A stretch of DNA of 64,000 nt from Microglena sp. YARC. Taxonomy: Eukaryota; Chlorophyta; Chlorophyceae; Chlamydomonadales; Chlamydomonadaceae. Positions 35,106-45,429 of this stretch are shown one piece after another (position 1 is the first letter of the stretch; each line of letters begins with the position of its first letter). The stretch covers positions 10,399,766 through 10,463,765 of the forward strand of contig CM039462.1 of NCBI GenBank assembly GCA_022414725.1, in the 5' to 3' direction. The position numbers were made by a program, and so were the translations under genes. The notes under the pieces were generated by a model. That model searched no databases, was not told the origin of the DNA, and saw only the letters and a program-made list of their open reading frames with translations.

Positions 35106-36238
35106 TTAGTGGTGGGAGCACCACTTTCCATCCTCACTGATGCACCAATTTCAACCTCTCTTGGAATCCAGCATGAAGAGCATTGATAGACTTTTGAGCT
35201 CAATGCTGGCCCACGCAGCCGTCTATCAGTTTCCTCCAGTTAGGTCCACTCTTAGCATTCTTCCTACACATCTTGCCTTGGAGGATGCCCCATACATCTC
35301 AATTGATGTTACAAGTCCCAGGATTGTGCTAGGTAATCCTTTACCACCTTCACACCCATCTTATCCAAGGCAGGCCTGCTGTCCTTGGAGAAGTGTTTGC
35401 TTGGCATGATCCATGATGAGCTTGTAGCCACCCCCCCTCCTCCCAGCTGTATAGGGTCTGGATCTCCTCATGTAGATTTTTCATCATCTCAATGAAGTGC
35501 TCTGACTGAAGGTTTCAGAGCTCTTTCTTCTGTTTGAGGTTTTTAGGGTCAGGGAGGGAGGCACAAAATGTAGCTTAGACTTAAAAGTCCTGCCCACAGC
35601 CCCATAGAACCTAAACACCCAAGGTGTCCCGTGGTTTGGCACCCAAGTGTGGGGGTGCCTCACTGCCCTTCTTCTTGCAGACATCTTGCCATGCATAATC
35701 AAAGAATCCCAAACTGGTATTTGTAGCATTAAAGGTCCTTTGCATCCAGGAAGACCCAAGTATCAAAAGCATTGGACCTGGGAGTCTTTCCACTTGTGGC
35801 AGAAGTCCACTCTAGCTTTCTTGTTGACACCACCTAGGCTCCTCTCATTGCCAACCTCAGCCAGGTCAGAGGCTTCCTGCCTCCATGGAGAATCTTACAC
35901 ACAGAGGTGTGAGATATGCTGATCCCATGCTTTTGGGTGAGGGTTGGGGCTATGATCTTGAAGAGAGAGGACCAGTCTTGGCCATCCTCTTGATCTTTCG
36001 TCCTCACGGGGCTGCTTTCAAGGGAACTGCGGAACCTTGTCGAGGCTTTTCCCCGAGGTTCTCACTTTCTCCAATCCTTGGCAGCTGTTCGGCAGGTTTC
36101 CGATCTCTCCTAACGCGTCTCTAGATTACACAAAAACCTGACGGCCTATGGCAGCATTAGAGGAAAACCCTGCCGGGACAGATCAACTATCAACTGCCGT
36201 TGTTCCCTAGTTAATAATCTCTTGGGAATTCGAGGCAT
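35106..36238 (-). pseudogene. Transposase of array unit 4, frameshifted
   Basis: It begins with the same MPRIPKRLLTREQRQLIVDL start as unit 6 and ends at the same stop, but single-base insertions break the frame several times. The in-frame TAA after DAKDL is present at 35729-35731. Confidence 0.75.
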
Positions 36239-37627
36239 GGGAAGAGGGTACGTAGGAATATACGAAATGCTAACTGTTACAAGGTTATAAATGGCTCCAA
36301 CGCCGAGGCCTCCCGTTTCCAAGCCCAAGGAAGGCGGTACATTTACAGTACCTTCATCCTCCTAACGTACCACATGAGAGCACTTTGAACAACGCGCTTT
36401 CGCAAATTATGGATATTATTACCCAATGAGCGCATAGGGCGTACCAGGATTACCCGTATGGTTACGCTTGTAACCAACCCCATCGCACGTTTCTGGCGAA
36501 TTTCATCTTCCATACCGCACCATTTCTGCACAACCTAGGGCTGAGCGTGTCCTCTATCCTCTCAGTTTTCTTCATGTCTAAGGCCAGGCACGGTGGTCGC
36601 GTGAGATCGGCACTAGGGCCGGCCCCGCTTGGTGATCTATAACCGGGATGCGACGTTTAAATGGTGAAGTCATCGGACCAAGTTGAAAGGTTGGTTTGGG
36701 TAGCCACATGGCATACTTGGGGGGTGCATTGAGTACACACAAATGTGGGCGGGGAGGTCTGGATATGCCTCATGGACACCATGTGTGATTATAATCTTGG
36801 TATGCCCAAATAGGGCTGCTTAGGTAGGGTAATCTGGCACATACTAGCAAGTGTGTGGCCCAGGGCACACATCTAGCAGCTCTACCTATCATGTATGTGT
36901 ACTCCATGCATGCCCCAAACATGCCATGTGGCTACCCAAACCAAAGCTTGCAACTTGGTCCGTTCACTTTCATTTTTATAAGCTATAGTCTAGTGGCGTG
37001 TGTTGCAATGTCAATAGCCTATTTACATTCCATTTGGGGCATGGGAGAGAAGGCTCAGCTTACAGAAGGATGGACATGCAACACGACATTAAATTACTTG
37101 TAAAAGGTCCTAACTGCAAACCATATCCAATGGGATGTATCCTTCTTCACATAGGATATACAAAATTAAATAGAAGTTACGGGCAATCCTGGTCCAGCCT
37201 AAGAGATGGACCTACCCATGCCCTTGAAGGTATGGTATTATTGTATCGTATTACACAAATCTTGTCAATCTGTTTGCTGTCACTTTCAAAGAACATACCA
37301 ACATGTACTTGAAGTGTTGCAGAATGGCAGTCTTCCTTATTGGGTCATTGGTGGAGATGGGAGGCAAATTTCAAAGGGAGGGATCATGAACATGGATAGT
37401 GTCTTGTAACACATAGTTATCAATATTCTCATAAAATCCCAACTCTTATATTTATTTACAAGGTTGTGCATGCCATGCAGTTGGGACTCAAGGGTAACTA
37501 TTATCATCCCAAACAACAACAAGTCCTTGCTCATCATGCCACATATGGCATGCCCATTCATCTCAGTATTCTATGTGACACTAGAGCCACACTAGACCTA
37601 GACCCCAACATCTGAAAGCAGTCATAC

Positions 37628-38736
37628 TTAGTGGTGGGAGCACCACTTTCCATCCTCACTGTGCACCAATTTCAACCTCTCTTGGAATCCAGCATGAAGA
37701 GCATTGATAGACTTGAGCTCAATGCTGGCCCACGCAGCCTCTATCAGTTTCCTCCAGTTAGGTCCACTCTTAGCATTCTTCCTACACATCTTGCCTTGGA
37801 GGATGCCCCATACATTCTCAATGATGTTCAAGTCCCAGGATTGTGCTAGGTAATCCTTTACCACCTTCACACCCATCTTATCCAAGGCAGGCCTGCTGTC
37901 CTTGGAGAAGTGTTGCTTGGCATGATCCATGATGAGCTTGTAGCCACCCCCCCTCCTCCCAGCTGTATAGGTCTGGATCTCCTCATGTAGATTTTTCATC
38001 ATCTCAATGAAGTGCTCTGACTTGAAGGTTTCAGAGCTCTTCTTCTGTTTGAGGTTTTTAGGGTCAGGGGAGGGAGGCACAAAATGTAGCTTAGACTTAA
38101 AGTCCTTGCCCACAGCCCCATAGAACCTAAACACCCAAGGTGTCCCTGGTTTGGCCCCAAGTGTGGGGGTGCCTCACTGCCCTTCTTCTTGCAGACATCT
38201 TGCCATGCATAATCAAGAATCCCAAACTGGTATTTTGTAGCATTAAAGGTCCTTTGCATCCAGGAAGACCCAAGTATCAAAAGCATTGGACCTGGAGTCT
38301 TTCCACTTGTGGCAGAAGTCCACTCTAGCTTTCTTGTTGACACCACCTAGGCTCCTCTCATTGCCAACCTTCAGCCAGGTCAGAGGCTTCCTGCCTCCAT
38401 GGAGAATCCTACACACAGAGGTGTGAGATATGCTGATCCCATGCTTTTGGGTGAGGGTTGGGGCTATTGATCTTGAAGAGAGACCAGTCTTGGCCATCCT
38501 CTTGATCTTCGTCCTCACGGGCTGCTTGTAAGGGAACTGCGGAACTTGTCGAGGCTTTTCCCGAGGTCCACTTTCTCCAATCCTTGCAGCTGTTCGGCAG
38601 GTTTCCATCTCCTAACGGTCTCTAGATTACACAAAACCTGACGGCCTATGGCAGCATTAGAGAAACCCTGCCGGGACAGATCAACTATCAACTGCCGTTG
38701 TTCCCTAGTTAATAATCTCTTGGGAATTCGAGGCAT
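37628..38736 (-). pseudogene. Transposase of array unit 5
   Basis: Same protein as unit 6. The HTH region is intact from 38736. One base is missing near 38560 in the run TTTTCCCC, shifting the frame after VDLGK. The catalytic part is open in two stretches, with TAA at 38243-38245 after DAKDL and FRFYGAVGKDFKSK to LNIIENVWG afterwards. The frameshift lies in a homopolymer and is absent from unit 7, so it is probably a sequence error. Confidence 0.85.
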
Positions 38737-40127
38737 GGGAAGAGGGTACGTAGGAATATACGAAATGCTACTGTTACAAGGTTATAAATGGCTCCAACGC
38801 CGAGGCCTCCCGTTTCCAAGCCAAGGAAGGCGGTACATTTACAGTACCTTCATCCTCCTAACGTACCACATGAGAGCACTTTGAACAAACGCGCTTTCGC
38901 AAATTATGGATATTATACCCAATGAGCGCATAGGGCGTACCAGGATTACCCGTATGGTTTACGCTTGTAACCAACCCCATCGACGTTTCTGGCGAATTTC
39001 ATCTTCCATACCGCACCATTTCTGCACAACCTAGGCTGAGCGTGTCCTCTATCCTCTCAGTTTTCTTCATGTCTAAGGCCAGGCACGGTGGTCGCGTGAG
39101 ATCGGCACTAGGGCCGGCCCCGCTTGGTGATCTATAACCGGGATGCGACGTTTAAATGGTGAAGTCATCGGACCAAGTTGAAAAGGTTGGTTTGGGTAGC
39201 CACATGGGCATACTTGGGGGGTGCATTGAGTACACACAAATGTGGGCGGGGAGGTCTGGATATGCCTCATGGACACCATGTGTGATTATAATCTTGGTAT
39301 GCCCAAATAGGGCTGCTTAGGTAGGGTAATCTGGCACATACTAGCAAGTGTGTGGCCCAGGGCACACATCTAGCAGCTTCTACCTATCATGTATGTGTAC
39401 TCCATGCATGCCCCAAACATGCCATGTGGCTACCCAAACAAAGCTTGCAACTTGGTCCGTTCACTTTCATTTTTATAAGCTATAGTCTAGTGGCGTGTGT
39501 GCAATGTCAATAGCCTATTTACATTCCATTTGGGGCATGGGGAGAGAAGGCTCAGCTTACAGAAGGATGGACATGCAACACGACATTAAATTACTTGTAA
39601 AAGGTCCTAACTGCAAACCATATCCAATGGGATGTATCCTTCTTCACATAGGATATACAAAATTAAATAGAAGTACGGGCAATCCTGGTCCAGCCTAAGA
39701 GATGGACCTACCCATGCCCTTGAAGGTATATGGTATTATTGTATCGTATTACACAAATCTTGTCAATCTTGTTTTGCTGTCACTTTCAAAGAACATACCA
39801 ACATGTACTTGAAGTGTTGCAGAATGGCAGTCTTCCTTATTGGGTCATTGGTGGAGATGGGAGGCAAATTTCAAAGGGAGGGATCATGAACATGGATAGT
39901 GTCTTGTAACACATAGTTATCAATATTCTCATAAAATCCCAACTCTTATATTTATTTACAAGGTTGTGCATGCCATGCAGTTGGGACTCAAGGGTAACTA
40001 TTATCATCCCAAACAACAACAAGTCCTTGCTCATCATGCCACATATGGCATGCCCATTCATCTCAGTATTCTATGTGACACTAGAGCCACACTAGACCTA
40101 GACCCCAACATCTGAAAGCAGTCATAC

Positions 40128-41238
40128 TTAGTGGTGGGAGCACCACTTTCCATCCTCACTGTGCACCAATTTCAACCTCTCTTGGAATCCAGCATGAAGA
40201 GCATTGATAGACTTGAGCTCAATGCTGGCCCACGCAGCCTCTATCAGTTTCCTCCAGTTAGGTCCACTCTTAGCATTCTTCCTACACATCTTGCCTTGGA
40301 GGATGCCCCATACATTCTCAATGATGTTCAAGTCCCAGGATTGTGCTAGGTAATCCTTTACCACCTTCACACCCATCTTATCCAAGGCAGGCCTGCTGTC
40401 CTTGGAGAAGTGTTGCTTGGCATGATCCATGATGAGCTTGTAGCCACCCCCCCTCCTCCCAGCTGTATAGGTCTGGATCTCCTCATGTAGATTTTTCATC
40501 ATCTCAATGAAGTGCTCTGACTTGAAGGTTTCAGAGCTCTTCTTCTGTTTGAGGTTTTTAGGGTCAGGGGAGGGAGGCACAAAATGTAGCTTAGACTTAA
40601 AGTCCTTGCCCACAGCCCCATAGAACCTAAACACCCAAGGTGTCCCTGGTTTGGCACCCAAGTGTGGGGGTGCCTCACTGCCCTTCTTCTTGCAGACATC
40701 TTGCCATGCATAATCAAGAATCCCAAACTGGTATTTGTAGCATTAAAGGTCCTTTGCATCCAGGAAGACCCAAGTATCAAAAGCATTGGACCTGGAGTCT
40801 TTCCACTTGTGGCAGAAGTCCACTCTAGCTTTCTTGTTGACACCACCTAGGCTCCTCTCATTGCCAACCTTCAGCCAGGTCAGAGGCTTCCTGCCTCCAT
40901 GGAGAATCCTACACACAGAGGTGTGAGATATGCTGATCCCATGCTTTTGGGTGAGGGTTGGGGGCTATTGATCTTGAAGAGAGACCAGTCTTGGCCATCC
41001 TCTTGATCTTCGTCCTCACGGGCTGCTTGTAAGGGAACTGCGGAACTTGTCGAGGCTTTTCCCCGAGGTCCACTTTCTCCAATCCTTGCAGCTGTTCGGC
41101 AGGTTTCCATCTCCTAACGGTCTCTAGATTACACAAAACCTGACGGCCTATGGCAGCATTAGAGAAACCCTGCCGGGACAGATCAACTATCAACTGCCGT
41201 TGTTCCCTAGTTAATAATCTCTTGGGAATTCGAGGCAT
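40128..41238 (-). pseudogene. Tc1/mariner-type transposase, array unit 6
   Basis: About 370 codons. The N-terminus (LTREQRQLIVDLSRQGFSN then AAIGRQV) is a helix-turn-helix for inverted-repeat binding, followed by a second basic region, TKIKRMAKTGLSSRSI. Catalytic residues: first Asp in TWVFLDAKDL, second in KLIMDHAKQHF, and Glu in DLNIIENVWG, with 35 residues between the last two by my count. After DAKDL there is an in-frame TAA (40743-40745), then CYKYQFGILDYAWQDV continues the domain in the same frame; all readable units share it. One extra G near 40961 shifts the frame. Homology is clear; activity is doubtful. Confidence 0.88.
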
Positions 41239-41679
41239 GGGAAGAGGGTACGTAGGAATATACGAAATGCTACTGTTACAAGGTTATAAATGGCTCCAAC
41301 GCCGAGGCCTCCCGTTTCCAAGCCCAAGGAAGGCGGTACATTTACAGTACCTTCATCCTCCTAACGTACCACATGAGAGCACTTTGAACAACGCGCTTTC
41401 GCAAATTATGGATATTATACCCAATGAGCGCATAGGGCGTACCAGGATTACCCGTATGGTTACGCTTGTAACCAACCCCATCGACGTTTTCTGGCGAATT
41501 TCATCTTCCATACCGCACCATTTCTGCACAACCTAGGCTGAGCGTGTCCTCTATCCTCTCAGTTTTCTTCATGTCTAAGGCCAGGCACGGTGGTCGCGTG
41601 AGATCGGCACTAGGGCCGGCCCCGCTTGGTGATCTATAACCGGGATGCGACGTTTAAATGGTGAAAGTCATCGGACCAA

Positions 41680-41965
41680 GTTGAAAGGTTGGTTTGGGTA
41701 GCCACATGGCATACTTGGGGGGTGCATTGAGTACACACAAAATGTGGGCGGGGAGGTCTGGATATGCCTCATGGACACCATGTGTGATTATAATCTTGGT
41801 ATGCCCAAATAGGGCTGCTTAGGTAGGGTAATCTGGCACATACTAGCAAGTGTGTGGCCCAGGGCACACATCTAGCAGCTCTACCTATCATGTATGTGTA
41901 CTCCATGCATGCCCCAAACATGCCATGTGGCTACCAAACAAAGCTTGCAACTTGGTCCGTTCACT
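41680..41965. repeat. Facing terminal inverted repeats at a unit junction
   Basis: GTAGCCACATGGCATACTTG (from about 41698) is mirrored by CATGCCATGTGGCTACC (about 41925-41940), and the match continues outward through CCAAGTTG/CAACTTGG and inward through GAGTACACA/TGTGTACTC. These are the right end of unit 6 and left end of unit 7. The same junction recurs near 39180-39470, 36690-36980 and 34120-34420. The spacer contains TGTGTGGCCCAGGGCACACA. Confidence 0.65.
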
Positions 41966-42626
41966 TTCATTTTTATAAGCTATAGTCTAGTGGCGTGTGT
42001 GCAATGTCAATAGCCTATTTACATTCCATTTGGGGCATGGGGAGAGAAGGCTCAGCTTACAGAAGGATGGACATGCAACACGACATTAAAATTACTTGTA
42101 AAAGGTTCCTAACTGCAAACCATATCCAATGGGATGTATCCTTCTTCACATAGGATATACAAAATTAAATAGAAGTACGGGCAATCCTGGTCCAGCCTAA
42201 GAGATGGACCTACCCATGCCCTTGAAGGTATGGTATTATTGTATCGTATTACACAAATCTTGTCAATCTTGTTTGCTGTCACTTTCAAAGAACATACCAA
42301 CATGTACTTGAAGTGTTGCAGAATGGCAGTCTTCCTTATTGGGTCATTGGTGGAGATGGGAGGCAAATTTCAAAGGGAGGGATCATGAACATGGATAGTG
42401 TCTTGTAACACATAGTTATCAATATTCTCATAAAATCCCAACTCTTATATTTATTTACAAGGTTGTGCATGCCATGCAGTTGGGACTCAAGGGTAACTAT
42501 TATCATCCCAAACAACAACAAGTCCTTGCTCATCATGCCACATATGGCATGCCCATTCATCTCAGTATTCTATGTGACACTAGAGCCACACTAGACCTAG
42601 ACCCCAACATCTGAAAGCAGTCATAC

Positions 42627-43624
42627 TTAGTGGTGGGAGCACCACTTTCCATCCTCACTGTGCACCAATTTCAACCTCTCTTGGAATCCAGCATGAAGAG
42701 CATTGATAGACTTGAGCTCAATGCTGGCCCACGCAGCCTCTATCAGTTTCCTCCAGTTAGGTCCACTCTTAGCATTCTTCCTACACATCTTGCCTTGGAG
42801 GATGCCCCATACATTCTCAATGATGTTCAAGTCCCAGGATTGTGCTAGGTAATCCTTTACCACCTTCACACCCATCTTATCCAAGGCAGGCCTGCTGTCC
42901 TTGGAGAAGTGTTGCTTGGCATGATCCATGATGAGCTTGTAGCCACCCCCCTCCTCCCAGCTGTATAGGTCTGGATCTCCTCATGTAGATTTTTCATCAT
43001 CTCAATGAAGTGCTCTGACTTGAAGGTTTCAGAGCTCTTCTTCTGTTTGAGGTTTTTAGGGTCAGGGGAGGGAGGCACAAAATGTAGCTTAGACTTAAAG
43101 TCCTTGCCCACAGCCCCATAGAACCTAAACACCCAAGGTGTCCCTGGTTTGGCACCCAAGTGTGGGGGTGCCTCACTGCCCTTCTTCTTGCAGACATCTT
43201 GCCATGCATAATCAAGAATCCCAAACTGGTATTTGTAGCATTAAAGGTCCTTTGCATCCAGGAAGACCCAAGTATCAAAAGCATTGGACCTGGAGTCTTT
43301 CCACTTGTGGCAGAAGTCCACTCTAGCTTTCTTGTTGACACCACCTAGGCTCCTCTCATTGCCAACCTTCAGCCAGGTCAGAGGCTTCCTGCCTCCATGG
43401 AGAATCCTACACACAGAGGTGTGAGATATGCTGATCCCATGCTTTTGGGTGAGGGTTGGGGCTATTGATCTTGAAGAGAGACCAGTCTTGGCCATCCTCT
43501 TGATCTTCGTCCTCACGGGCTGCTTGTAAGGGAACTGCGGAACTTGTCGAGGCTTTTCCCCGAGGTCCACTTTCTCCAATCCTTGCAGCTGTTCGGCAGG
43601 TTTCCATCTCCTAACGGTCTCTAG
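42627..43624 (-). pseudogene. Transposase of array unit 7, N-terminus truncated at array edge
   Basis: The coding region is cut at 43624 within the HTH segment (just before LETVRRWKPAEQ). From there the frame is continuous through the first Asp to the shared TAA at 43241-43243, showing that the consensus frame is open on both sides of that stop. A missing C in a C-run near 42948 shifts the downstream part, which then continues to LNIIENVWG. Confidence 0.85.
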
Positions 43625-44714
43625 GACGCGGCATGGCGAAATGGTACCTCTCGTACTCCTACATGATATTCTTCCCTCCCTCGCCCAACGCATGTGTTCG
43701 TTGCTACTTGATATTTTTGGCGTCCTGCTTTGTTACCTCCTTTCTTTCCAGCTTTCTTTTCAGATTACTGCGCAACGCCCTCTGCCGCCTTCCGCATGGA
43801 CAAGCGCGGGGTAGTGCGTCAGATTGTTTTTGAAATTTGACCAATGCTCTCGTCCTATCTCCTACACAAATTCCCTTACATCGGTTCCGCTAATTCTCGC
43901 AACCGATCCGTCTATGCTAGACCTGTGTAGGTTGTCAGTGCACCTGCTGGATGCATGGTATCTTGCAGCCAGCGGCCCTTTCGTCGTCAACTCCTCAACC
44001 AGGAAGCCCGGTCGGCGCTGCTGTACTGCCACCGCATGAATAAGCTGCATAAATTGCAGCGTCTCGGCAGCCCACCCGACGTTGCTCTGGACACGGTCAA
44101 ATATGGTGGTTTGTGGAGTGTACTGTCCCAGGAGCATGGCTTCAGCTTGGGGTGGCAGCATGATTAGTTGGCTCTGTGCAAAGTAGGATGCTGGGACAAC
44201 TTGCTCCCAACTCTTATGTGAGTCATACTTCCACCTGTTCTCTCCTGGGCCTGAGTAGAGCTTGAAAGGACATGGGGCCTTATACTCTAGTGGGATCATG
44301 CACTGCCCTGGCTGCATGGTGCCCTTGAGCATTGTATCAGGAGATCATGCGTGGCAGTTATCCCTTGAGACCCTGCATGATAGATGGTGGCAGCACTGTG
44401 TATATTTGGCTAACGCACTAGACCCATGTCCATGGCATGCATCTTCACATTGGGTTCACTCGTAGTGGTTGTGGTAGTCTTGGAACAGTGCCTCTTGCGT
44501 TGTGGTGGAGACTGGTTCTCCTTGCTTTGCTGGGTGTTGGGTGACAGTCCAACCTTGTCTTTATGCTTGGGTCTTTCGGATCCATTCTGCATGTTAAACT
44601 CAGGCAAGTTTGGACAATGCAAGGCTGGGGTAGGACCTGAGGTTCAGGTACCTAAGCTTGGGGAAGGTTGTACTTCCAGGGGGATCTCCCTACCAATACG
44701 CAAACACAACACAA
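43625..44714. other. Right flank of the transposon array, possible gene fragment
   Basis: The sequence changes abruptly at 43625 with no inverted repeat or target duplication. A minus-strand frame at 43862-44332 (157 codons) has balanced composition and includes YSGPGENRWKYDSHKSWEQV; a second minus-strand frame lies at 44410-44622. Neither is recognised. They could be parts of one disrupted gene or mobile element. Confidence 0.35.
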
Positions 44715-45330
44715 AGGGTGTCAATATATGTAACTATGCCCGCCCTTCTTTTTTGCAGGGACCCATGCTCTGTGTGGAAGCGGTCTGAAGGTTGCTTGTA
44801 GGTAGGGTTTCACAACAATGTGGCCTAGGGAATTCTGAGTTGATCACATGCCTAAATAGTGTCCACCTGCTTGCATGCCTCCTTTCGTGCATGCCTGTCT
44901 GTATGCCTGCCTTTTTATCTTCCTCCCTAGTGACTGATTGGCTGACTATCTGGATGGTGACTTCTGCTTGGAGGTGCTAGGCATAGAGTGTTCAGCCCAT
45001 GGAAAAGTGGCTTGGTTGCCTGCCTGCGTGCCTGTCTGTTGCACGCATGTTTACTTGCTTGTCTGTCTGCTTGAGCGCTTGGCCATTGTTGACACAGGAG
45101 AAGAGGGTTTAACCTATCATCAAAAATGAAGTAAAGGGTGCTACATAATTTAACTATGTCTGCATTCTGTATTTGCAGGGACCATTGCTCTGTCTTCCCT
45201 CCCAGTTCTGATGTTCCACTGTCACATGAGGCTGCTAGACAACAACGTAAGTGATAACTGAAGCTTGCTTGTAGGTGCGGTTTCGCAACAGTAGTGTGGC
45301 ATAGGGAATTGTGTCTTGATTCATGCATAG
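44715..45330 (+). repeat. Direct duplication containing a small exon
   Basis: 44715-44870 resembles 45130-45330. Both have a TAACTATG...TTTTGCAG or TATTTGCAG acceptor followed by GGACC(C)ATGCTCTGT and, after the exon, GCTTGCTTGTAGGTRNGGTTTC. The left copy reaches a stop soon after the shared start and lacks a matching donor, so it is probably a dead exon copy. Confidence 0.55.
45179..45246 (+). CDS. Internal exon of an unrecognised gene
   Basis: 68 bp between a strong acceptor (TGTATTTGCAG) and a strong donor (AAC|GTAAGTGA). Two frames are open, one beginning DHCSVFPPSSDVPLSHEA. Joined to the terminal exon at 47951, that frame remains open and gives a Cys-rich WKCYSCDEDCCHEG ending. The product is unknown. 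Upstream exons were not identified. The intron between them is almost entirely minisatellite. Confidence 0.4.
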
Positions 45331-45429
45331 GTAATGCCCACGTGCATCTGTCTATGTTTTGTGTCATTGTCTCTGTCATCGTCTCTGTAACTGCATCTGT
45401 AATATGCTTCTGTCTATGTCCTGCCCTCC

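Larger units (their letters stand above)
25363..43624 (-). mobile_element. Head-to-tail array of seven Tc1/mariner-like units
   Basis: A unit of about 2.5 kb is repeated in the same orientation. Unit starts, judged by the ATGTATGTGTACTCC inverted-repeat edge, are near 25366, 28836, 31730, 34341, 36891, 39389 and 41889. The array stops abruptly at 43624 inside the transposase. Each unit holds one minus-strand transposase gene of about 370 codons and an imperfect ~70-bp terminal inverted repeat. Units 5 and 6 (2498 and 2500 bp) are nearly identical. Units 1-4 are 3470, 2894, 2611 and 2550 bp, longer because of scattered insertions. The array borders the gap, so copy number is a minimum or an artefact. 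Confidence 0.85.

Noticed and set aside
25363..43624. Leftward divergence of units as evidence of old, decaying transposons
   Set aside because: The excess is almost all small insertions increasing steadily towards a gap, which fits sequencing error better than mutation.
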